From: Sipunculus nudus
Lineage: Eukaryota; Annelida; Sipuncula; Golfingiida; Sipunculidae
Direction: 5' to 3'
Length of the DNA stretch: 64,000 bases
Assembly: GCA_026874595.1 (NCBI GenBank)
Contig: CM049320.1
Coordinates: 7,007,464-7,071,463 of the forward strand
The notes under the pieces: model-generated
What the model saw: the letters and a program-made list of their open reading frames with translations, nothing else
Databases searched by the model: none
Told to the model about the DNA's origin: nothing
Translations under genes and position numbers: made by a program
Shown here: piece after piece, positions 47,743-58,600 of the stretch
How the letters are laid out: every line of letters begins with the position of its first letter
How positions within the stretch are numbered: the first letter of the stretch is position 1

Positions 47743-47751
47743 ATTTTTTCA
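47743..47751. other. Right target-site duplication of the Mutator-like element
   Basis: ATTTTTTCA, identical to 29841-29849, immediately follows the right inverted repeat. The family B repeat then continues with GCCACTTAGCTAAAATGGGC. Confidence 0.9.
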
Positions 47752-48462
47752 GCCACTTAGCTAAAATGGGCTGCTATGTCATATGACTAAATTCAGCTTC
47801 CCATAACTTAGCCAAAAGTCACTGAACTGAGACCATTTGAACAAACTTCAGAAAGCACTACCCTAGGATCATTTCTGTGCGACATTAAACAATTTGGCCA
47901 TATCGTTTCAGAGAAGAAGTTATTTGTAGACTTCAGTTTGATACGAGCACTGATGACCCTCGTACAAAAAAGGCCGATGCAGGTGGCGCCACCAATACCT
48001 CAATTTCAGATATGACTCATGTGACCAACATTGGCATAAAATTTGGTGATGAAAGCTCAAGCCATTTCTGAGATTGTAATTTTAGTATGCTTTTTTGGAC
48101 AGATGACTAAGTTCAACCTCCTGTAACTCGGCCAAAAATCACCGAACTTAAACCATTCGAACAAACTTGAGAGAGATTGTTCCAGAAATCATTTCTGTAA
48201 AATATTGGACAATTTGGCTGAACAGATTCGGAGAAGATTTTTTAAGCTTTTATAGCTTTTTCCCTATAAATCTAAGAAAATGCAGTTAGCCAAAAAATAA
48301 GCAAAATCCGATAGAGTTTTTTAGATGACTAATTTTATGCATAAAATTTGATGATGCTAATTCTTGCCGTTTTCAAGATAGTATAGGTTAACGTACAAAC
48401 GACGGACGACGGCCGACGGACGACCGACGCCACACCATCGCATAAGCTCACAGGTTCGCTAA
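47752..48462 (-). mobile_element. Helentron-like element, family B, right part
   Basis: Resumes the 178-bp unit interrupted at 29849, then holds a GGTGGCGCCACC palindrome (47982-47993), a segment also found at 53.46-53.75 kb, a GACGGACGAC-rich block (about 48402-48432) and the terminus CACAGGTTCGCTA near 48461. That terminus is the inverse of GCGAACCTGTG at 27792-27802. Confidence 0.7.
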
Positions 48463-48841
48463 AAAATAAACTGTAGATTATATGATAATGTAATTAGTCA
48501 AGATATTATAACGTTTAAAATATCATAAATACGGCCGAGAAATGTTTAATAGGTAGACTGTTCAACAAAAGTAGCAAGGAAAAAGTTTCCACTTCTCGGA
48601 TTATGGAGTTGCCCACATTAGCTATACAGCTAACGAGTAGGAAAATGTGAAAGTCTAAAACATCAAAATATATGCACACTGAATTTTTACACCCAAGACT
48701 TAAAAAACGTATTAATACGTTTGGCCCCTGTCGGAAGAGGCACCACCTATAGTGACCCAACCAATGAAATATCTTTCGGAAACCCTGTCCATTATAATCA
48801 TTATTCGATTTAATCCTCCTGCAAAAGAAGCGCGAGCAACG

Positions 48842-48931
<90 letters not shown>

Positions 48932-51453
48932 ATGACCTGGTTAAGTACTGAGGTTTGAGCTAGCTTGAGTGTTTTACTCTCTCTATCTGAACTTATTTTC
49001 ATGTATATTTAATTCTTTATTAACACCTGACTCTATGTTATAAAAACTTTGTTGTAAGATCAACGAGAGAGAGATAATCTTTAACAAATTCAGTTGTTAA
49101 CAATTTTAAAAGTGTTTTGAACGTAGTAATTGTTTTGTTATTGTTTTGTTTCCGAAATTCATCATATCTGTTGCCATAACTTATTATATGAAAACCAATC
49201 TGTGTGCTCAAGTCTTTATGAGTGCACACTGAGATTATTTGAATGCATTTCTGTGTGTAAAATCTCAAAATCATTACATGCCATGCATTTGATTTTAAAT
49301 TGTGTATGTGATACAGTGAGCTTATCAAATTTATTTGAAACCACAAATTCGAAGCTTTAAAAATTGAATTATGAATAAACATAATACCATATTTCAAGTT
49401 ACCTCGGATGTCCCCCAAGAATTCACAAAGTAAATAATTGCGACTGAACATATGGAATTGATATTGCTGCATACATGAGATCTTTAACTTTTTTTTGCCA
49501 GTGTGGCCTCCTGTAACAATATCCTTTGCCCGCTGTACTGCACCAGATCGTCAGAAATCATCCTCGTTGCTATAATGATAATCAACCTTTATTATTAGGC
49601 ATTAATATAGTCCACGGTCACACCTCTTTTTGGTGAGAAAGCTCATCTTTCTGGTACTTCTGATTACGGCGTGTACCTTTTAGTACTGGTACAAAATAGA
49701 TGTATGCAACTAGACATTTCACAGAGGGTTTGGAAAATTACGTTTTTCTTGAGTTTGTTTGTTGTGACCGGGCGTTTTTTCAAGGTTTTACATTTATCTG
49801 GTTTAACCATTTACTGTTTACAAGCCACTAAAGAGCACTTGAAATAGGCAACTAAAAAGCAATGATATGTATATATTCTTTCAGGAAAAAATTTTGCATA
49901 TTATTTTTTAGTTTCAATGATTTTCAATAATTTTTAGCAAACCATCTTAGGGGGAACTGTTGAAAATTTAATGAAGATATTAAAAAAGCTTGAAAAGATA
50001 TTGCTGTTAGTGTAAATTTAAATAGTGTCAGAATTTGTCTGAAATCTAAAATAAATCTAAACAGGAGAGGGTTAGTGGTAAACAACGATGGCGAAAAGTC
50101 ACAATTGTACTACTAACCTCAAATAAAAATAACATTTTAAATCATTTTATAATATGATTTTCCCTATTTTATCAAGTCGAGAGATGTTTAAGTAGAGAGT
50201 TGCATGTTCCTATGGATTATATAGACTGCCAGAAAGAGCCCTATACAATACAACATGTTGCACCAACAGATAGTCAGGGGAAGAGAGGAACCCGGCTTCT
50301 GCTCCTTAAAGAGCCTGTCAAATATGGAAATGCTTCCGCCGGGCCGGCATGTTGTGACTAGATTGTTAAGGTCTAATAAAAAAAAATTCAACGTGGTGTA
50401 CCGTCTCCATGTACCCCTCCTTTGGCAGGTAGAACTAGTAAAATTTTAAAATGTAAAAATGCTCGTTTAATAATATAATGGATTCAGTGAAGTATTTGTA
50501 TTCAAAATAAATACCCCTGTTCCAATGAATAACAGGAATATTTCCCCCAAACTTTAATAATACTTATATAGGCCCTTTTTATGAAGTTATTTTATTGCGT
50601 CTTTATCCGTAATCAAGAATTAAAAGAGCAGATGCCCCACCATATCCGTTTTAATAACTAAAACATTTTGACTGTAGATAGCGCTGCGGTAGCGATCTAT
50701 CTCCACAAGAGGGCATCTCTCTGTACGCTGGCTGATTGTTTGGCAAGAGAGTGATGTTAACGCCAGGCGGTTACATGGCAGGGTAATAGTAATTATCCGC
50801 ATAAAACTAAGAACGTCAAATATACCCTAAAAACCTCAATACTTCTTTATTACAAGGGATATTCGGTCACGCTGCTCAGATGAATTTTGGAAAATTTAGC
50901 ACATGCAAAATGTACTTTTTTCTTTTGTTTCTTTTTTCATATAGATTAGCATTTGATGAGCTAAAAGGAAATGGCCCATGCAGCAAAAATGAAACCCAGT
51001 AAAATATAGAATAATGGACAAGTGCCAAAGTATGTTTTTGAGCTTGAGAGAATTATTTTTAGATGGACACTCCAAAACCAATCCCAACAAAGGTATGCAT
51101 GAGAGCAAATCAATGAACTAAATATTAATGTTATCAGATAATGCTTACAAAAGTTATCGCACGGAGCTAAAAACCTGACAGATGGACAGAAAGACAGACG
51201 GACAGACAGCTAGATAGACACACAGAGGACAGACAGACGAACACAAATCAATGTCCCCCATTCAGCAGAAGAATAAAATCTTGTTTTTGATCAATTTGTT
51301 TCAAACTGGTTTCAGTCATATACATTACTTGTATCAATCTTCAAAGACGCTACGCTGACCATTCTACATTTTTGTCATGATTGCATGCATATATAAACGG
51401 GTTGGGTGTTATTTGTGAGCTAGACCTTTTCAAGGCGATTAAGCAGCTATAAA
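48463..51453. other. Intergenic region, no recognised gene
   Basis: AT-rich sequence. The longest frame (49472-49038, minus, 144 codons) has no recognisable domain and a composition typical of AT-rich noncoding DNA. A GACAGACGGACAGACAG-rich stretch at about 51180-51240 resembles the end of another dispersed repeat. Confidence 0.45.
48847..48929. repeat. (TC)n(TA)n compound microsatellite
   Basis: About 34 bp of TC passes directly into about 49 bp of TA. Confidence 0.9.
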
Positions 51454-51500
51454 AACAGGGACCCATGGGTCATGGCGCTCAGCTGAGTTTTGTTTAATTT
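51454..51500 (-). mobile_element. Hairpin end of a family A element
   Basis: ACAGGGACCCATGGGTCATG followed by GCGCTCAGCTGA has the terminal hairpin and subterminal repeat of family A. The partner terminus is not adjacent; the next one in the same orientation is at about 54937. Body sequence up to about 51680 resembles the start of the element at 25.1 kb only weakly. Confidence 0.55.
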
Positions 51501-52494
51501 CAGCAAATGTAAAATATCTTTATTTCATATTGTTATTGTTTTTTTTACATATTAGCATTTGAAAAGCTGAGGAAATGATCCTGCTATTTGGTGATAATCT
51601 TATGTGTACATACCTTAACACGTCTTATAAGTAAATATCTTGATATGTAGTTTTATTTGAATGGGCAAGATTTCCTTATATACACAAAATCATGTTCTCC
51701 AGCAGTACAGCTCTCAGATTACATATGTTCTCACTCTTTATCAGAATGACAAATCTTGCTATGCACATATTTCTTTATTTACATTTATATACACACAATA
51801 AGTTTTTTTCAATATATATAAAAACGACCAATGATCAATTATTTTACATATTTATATATTACCTTGAAGTCTGCTGTATACTAGTACCTACAACATTGGC
51901 CCCAGAATTGTAATCAGACTACTGAAAGTGTGGTACTGCATTGTGCATTCAGTCCAAATTTTGGAGAGTGAGACACCCCGCTTGAATTGGTTGATAACAC
52001 CTGGACACAAGCTCTCATTGGTCTGATTCTTGGCCCTATGCCAGATTACTATTTTTGGATTACAATTTGGTGCTCTGAGCACACCCTGGTGTTCTCTCCT
52101 GCCCAGAGAACCTTGCCATACCAAGTAGCAGTAAGAAAAAAACGATGTCTGGGACAACTGCAGTGTATAACCTCTGTGTGAGGAGCATACATCACCCCAA
52201 AGCAAGACTTCTTCTATCATTACTTTTGGCTATGCTGCTACAAAGGAAAATTGTTTTCATAAAGTTAACAGCCTCTCTTGTAAAAAAATCAACATTCTCT
52301 GAAACTTGCCTGTCCATAGTTAATTTGACTGATGCTGGATCTTCATGCCTTGGCTGATAATTGATGTTTAAAATTTTTATGATGGCCACTCCTGCGGATG
52401 AGCCTATACGTTAATACAAAACTCCCTACCAGGTAGTGCTAATAGCATAGAAAATTCTCCTAAAGGATAAAAATTAGTTGAGATCTAAGGAACT
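51500..52494 (-). other. 3' flank and presumed 3' UTR of NAA38
   Basis: No gene was recognised. On the minus strand this follows the NAA38 stop codon. A polyadenylation signal was not assigned with confidence, although reverse complements of AATAAA occur near 51649 and 51773. Confidence 0.35.
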
Positions 52495-52604
52495 TCATGT
52501 TTCTATTTCTTCTGTTGGATCTTTGTCTATCTCTATTGATTTGATGTGATGACCGGGAACCATAGCAAGACCCAGCACCCGGGCATCTTCTTCCTTTTGG
52601 CTCC
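52495..52604 (-). CDS. NAA38: NAA38 coding exon 4 (terminal)
   Basis: The 110-nt exon follows the acceptor TTTGTAG. It encodes SQKEEDARVLGLAMVPGHHI, KSIEIDKDPTEEIET and a TGA stop at 52497-52495. This is the Sm2 motif and acidic tail. Confidence 0.9.
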
Positions 52605-55600
52605 CTACAAAGATACCCAATAATTATTGTATAAAATATTATTAATGCCAACCTGTGCAAATTTTGGGAGTATGAATGGAGGTTTATTTTTAAAATTTAC
52701 TATTGATCCTCTTATGTCCTGCAGATCTACCTTAGTCATTATGAATTCAGCAAAATGGACGTTTCGGACCTGCAAGTTTCGGACTAGGACATTTTTAAAC
52801 TAGGATGTATAGGTCAGGATATTTTGGTTATGTTCTTTTATGCCAGGATGGATTATTTGGACAGATGAACGGACGAATTGGCAGAATGGTTTCAGAGACG
52901 AACATTTTTTAATGCATTTTAGCTTCTTCCCAATAAATATAAGAAAATGCAGTAAGCCAAGAAATATGCAAAATCCGATTAAATTTGTGATGACAATTTT
53001 TTTGCAAAAAATTTGGTGATGCTAGCTCCTGCCCTTTTTGAGATAGCAATGATGCACGACGGAAGACGCCACACCATTGAATAATCTCACAGTTCTAATA
53101 TGGGCATTCTGCTTCTAGACGTCTAGAAACATTGTCTAAGACACCAGACAGAGCCAGGTCAGTTGCCATGGTGATGTCTGGACCCCATCTGTTGTACTGA
53201 GAGACCTCTTGACTTGCCTGCTGAAACAGGGCATGTTGTCAAATCTGTTTTCAAACACGGAAAGCCTTTTTCAATTGGCTACACTGCTTTTTAAAAGCTG
53301 CATTTACCCAATATATTCTTATAAAACTGGCAGAACCCTACCATAGAATAATTCTTGTAAAGTTTAAACCAATCAGTTTAACAGTTTCATCATCTAACAG
53401 TGTATAAGTTAGAAGAGTCTAAAATTACATTTTCGCTTGTAAAAAACAGATCAATGTAGGTGGCCCAACCAATAACTCAATTTGAGATATGACTTATATG
53501 ACAAACATTGGCATAAAATTTGGTGATGATAGCTTCAGACATTTCTGAGATTTTAATTTTAGTGTGCTTTTTTGGACAGATGAACAAGTTCAACCTTCTG
53601 TAACTCGGCCAAAAATCACTGAACTGGAACCATTCCAACAAACTTGAAAGAGATTGTTCCAGGGAATATTTCTGTGAAATATTAGACAATTTGGCTAGAC
53701 AATTTTGGAGAAGAAGAATTTTACAGGTTTTTAAGCTTTTTCTCTATAAAATCTAAATAAATGCAGAAACCAAATAATTAGCTCAAGGGCACCAAGTTTA
53801 ACATGTCACTACCTAATTCTTACATGTAATTTGGAGCTACTAGCTCCGACGCTTTCTGACTCATAGCCATTGACAGCTGATGGGCCAGCCCTGGACGGCA
53901 GACTGGACAGCGGACAGACAAAGCCGCGCCATCGCATAAGCTTACAGGTTAGCTAAAAATAATAATAATCTCACAGTATATAATGGTATCAAATTATGAA
54001 ATATTATATCTCACTGTGTCAGGTTGTTGGTAGCTAGAACCACTGCCCACACCCATCTTACCCATTACAAATAATTCATTAATTATTAAATTAATTATTA
54101 AATTAATTAATTAATTCATTCATTCATTAGGTGTTATCCTGTTTTTATTACTTTTTTGTGGTATCCATGATGGACAGTCTTGAAGTGTGACAAGGCTTGT
54201 TTTAAACAATACTTAACTTAATTTTCTAAATCTTGAAAACAAGTATATTTTTTTGTTAGCAACTGCTTTCAATTCCAGAATATACAAGCTTAAAATCTTA
54301 TATGTTCATTATGTGAAATAAAATCAAATTGTCAAATAAAATTAAATGTACTTACATGAAAAAAATGTGCCACAGTAAAGGCAGGGCAAAATGTATGCTC
54401 ATGGTTGTTCACGTACGCTAATAACTTTAAAAATTTACAAAAATTTGATCTGAAATATGGTAAAGAATTAAAATAGAGTTTAATGTACATAGTTTGATAA
54501 TTGAACTATGCTCTCTATCTTAACTGAATTATCATGTTAAGTGATTACATATATTTCTAGATTTTTGGCAAAGTGCATTATGTTTTGGCCAATAACAGAT
54601 ATTTTTAAAAGCATTACTGAACTAATTTCTGGCATGTACATAGGAAATATATGCAGGAATGGTGATGTCAAATCTGAATATATTAACATGTGATGTTTTA
54701 GTTGTCATGTTTGAAGTGTAACAATAGTGTTTTTTTATGGAAAATTGAGGTTCTTCCTTAATATCTCAAAGGAATGAAGTTCCAGTGACCCAGTTTTCGT
54801 TTGGTAGGAGAACTTGAGGACATCTAACAGTATGTTGAATTTCAGATTTGTTGGTCAAATGGTTTTAAAACTTGCCCTGTTTACCGCGAACAAAGGACCA
54901 TAAATATAGCTCAGATGACTTATGGTCAGCTTAGCTAAAAATACATGGTACAGTCAGACTATTATTAAATGTCAAATATTGTTCCACATCAGATGATTAG
55001 ATATGGTCAAAGTATTAAACAGAGACATCTGAAGGTACTGAAATAATGTTTGACTTGAAACAGAGAAATTCTAAGGTACTGATACAATGTTTGACTTGAA
55101 ACAGAGAAATTCTAAGGTACTGATACAATGTTTTAATTCAAACAGAGAAATTCTAAGGTACTGATACAATGTTTTAATTCAAACAGAGAAATTCTAAGGT
55201 ACTGATACAATGTTTTAATTCAAACAGAGAAATTCTAAGGTACTGATACAATGTTTTAATTCAAACAGAGAAATTCTGAGGTACTGATACAATGTTTTAA
55301 TTCAAACAGAGAAATTCTAAGGTACTGATACAATGTTTTAATTCAAACAGAGAAATTCTGAGGTACTGATACAATGTTTTAATTCAAACAGAGAAATTCT
55401 AAGGTACTGATACAATGTTTTAATTCAAACAGAGAAATTCTAAGGTACTGATACAATGTTTTAATTCAAACAGAGAAATTCTAAGGTACTGATACAATGT
55501 TTTAATTCAAACAGAGAATTTCTGAGGTACTGATACAATGTTTTAATTCAAACAGAGAAATTCTAAGGTACTGATACAATGTTTTAATTCAAACAGAGAA

Positions 55601-58600
55601 ATTCTAAGGTACTGATACAATGTTTTAATTCAAACAGAGAATTTCTGAGGTACTGATACAATGTTTTAATTCAAACAGAGAAATTCTAAGGTACTGATAC
55701 AATGTTTTAATTCAAACAGAGAAATTCTGAGGTAGTGATACAATGTTTTAATTCAAACAGAGAAATTCTGAGGTAGTGATACAATGTTTTAATTCAAACA
55801 GAGAAATTCTGAGGTACTGATACAATGTTTTAATTCAAACAGAGAAATTCTGAGGTACTGATACAATGTTTTAATTCAAACAAAGAAATTCTGAGGTATT
55901 GATACAATGTTTTATTCAAACAGAGAAATTCTAAGGTAATGATACAATGTTTAATTCAAACAGAGAAATTCTAAGGTACTGATACAATGTTTGACTTGAA
56001 ACAGAGAAATTCTAAGGTACTGATACAATGTTTTAATTCAAACAGAGAAATTCTAAGGTACTGATACAATGTTTCAATTCAAACAGAGAAATTCTAAGGT
56101 ACTGATACAATGTTTAATTCAAACAGAGGAATTCTAAGGTACTGATGCAATGTTTAAATTTAAACAGAGACATCTAAAGGTACTGATACAATATTTTACT
56201 TAAAAAGAAAGATATAGTAAGGTACTGAGAAAGAGAGAGAGAGGGAGAGGGGGGGGGGGGGAGAAATTTTTCATTTTAACATAAAAGTTATGTATTTATA
56301 AAAATATATTCAACATATCATTTTTTTATTAGGTATGGAGACTGCTGTTATGGATTTTTATCCATTACACAACAGCCACCTGTGACAAATCGGGGAATTG
56401 TACATAATATGGAAACTGGAAAGAAATTGAGGATATTATTTACTTGAGTTACTGTAGTAACATTTTGTTTCTATTTAAGGGGTTTTTATTATTTTTTAGG
56501 CTTAGACTAAATTTTGCTATAGATGTAACAGTTTGTGTGAAGGAATTTATCTTGATAATGTGACATAGGAGGTGCATGAGAAACATGTAATTAATTTTTT
56601 TTTGGCCTTACATGACCGATGTGTATTTGTGCATGTATACCATAAACCTTGAGTATAAACCTACCTGGTGAGCTGAGATACTCCTGACATGATCCAAGGA
56701 TGACATTCTTGTGCTTGTCCGTACATAGGAAAACACCTATAGGGAAAGAAAAACATTTATATTGCATTTCTAAGAGTTTATAAATACTGATTAATCAAAA
56801 AAAACATAAGTGACATTTTGTAACAAACACAAGATAAAAACCCTGATGCATTACTGTTTATATAAAATGTACCAATACAGAGTACCAGATGCATTTATAT
56901 GAAATACTGATTAATATACTAAATGATGCATATATGTATACTAAATATAATATATACCAATTAACTAAATAATTAAATTCCTGAAATTAAGTATAAAATA
57001 ATAAAGTTGATACACACCTAATATAGTTTAGAGGGGAAATATTTTACCTTTTTACTTCGATAAGCAATGTGGGAAAAGACAATATAAATACTGCCAGCTA
57101 GTCATGAGAACCAAATTGACTGATTTTCCTGGGTATTTTGACTTCCCTGATGAAGTTTTTAAATGCCAGGATAATCAATTTGATTTGTCTACATAATAAC
57201 AAGCTACCAAAGCCAATCATACAGTGAAAAAGTGCTTGGATATGAGTCATAACCTAATAGAGTGACCAATGGATCTCTGGTGTGATAAATTCCATGACTT
57301 TTCCCTATTCTGAGAAATTCTGAGCATGATTTGAGACATTTTTCTCAAATATCTCAATTCCAGGTTTTTCCTGATAACCTCCATGGCTGGGATCCTCCAT
57401 TCTCTTCAGGCATTTGAGGACTCCAAAGAAAGTTCCTGAAATGGGTGAAGGTATAGCTGGTAATATAGAAAATGAATAAGAGTGAGGTAAAATTTCCTGG
57501 AAATTCCTTAAATCAGGAAATTTCCTGCAATCCTTAACCCTGCTCTGTCCATCCAATTATCTGTCCATTCGTCTTCCCGTCTGTCAGTCTGTCTCTCTGT
57601 CTATGTTCATGTTATCAGTTTACCCTTTCATAACCTACCAACAAGTGTTCTTCCATCACTCATTTTGATCTGCATCTTCTTGTTCAGCCACTGTTCCAGT
57701 CTCTTCCTGCCTTCACTTTTCTCAGACTCGCTCACTGCACATTCCCCTGACTGTAATCATGTACAGAAAAGTATTTATAAGCAATATCCTGCAGTTCACA
57801 TATACGATTTTCATTACGTGAATATAGTACAATTGCCTTTTTAAGGGTCTTTAGTGTTCAGATAATTGAGGATTAAATAAACTAAAATAAAATGAAAACT
57901 ACGGTAGGAAGGGATAGTTATGACACCCAGATGAACATGACTCAGCCAGCAGTATTTTATTTACAATCCTTGGAGCAAATTGTTGTGAACTGAAATTCCA
58001 ACCCTTAACGATCCAAAACCCTTGCAATCTGATATTTGTATGAAAACAACAGAAACCATAGAACTTAGGATTTGGCTTCCAACTCTGACATCACTTTTCA
58101 TGATATGTAAACAAGAACATCAATGTATTTTCTGACTTGACAATCTGACTAGTTTTCTTTCCTTTGATATCAACTGAGAGGTGATCAAGTAGGCATAAAA
58201 TCCAGTGATGCTTATTGTCCTTACCATATGCTGGACCTACTGATTAAGACAGTTTGAGAATAATTAAGTCAGTTTGCATCATTTGTTTGGCAAAAACCAC
58301 TCCATGTGTACACCATGGTAGAGATAGGTTCTTTGAAGGTCTTTGAGGAATCAAAGGTCTTTGAGGAATCAAACAAAGTGGCATGTTTTGACATTGGGAG
58401 GGGTTTTCAATGCTTAGGACAGTTTAGCACAATAACTGAAAGATGCCATCTACTGGAAAGGATGTAATATTGTAACCAATCAACCGTAGCAAACTGCTGG
58501 AGGTATACTTGGATATTAACAGGTTGTGCCAACAATCTCGCTGAAAATACTTCAGACAAAGGGGAGGTGGAGAACAAGGTTGGGGCCCTTTTAAAGGCAC

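Noticed and set aside
49038-49472. 144-codon minus-strand frame
   Set aside because: No recognisable domain or flanking splice signals, and its composition is typical of AT-rich noncoding DNA.
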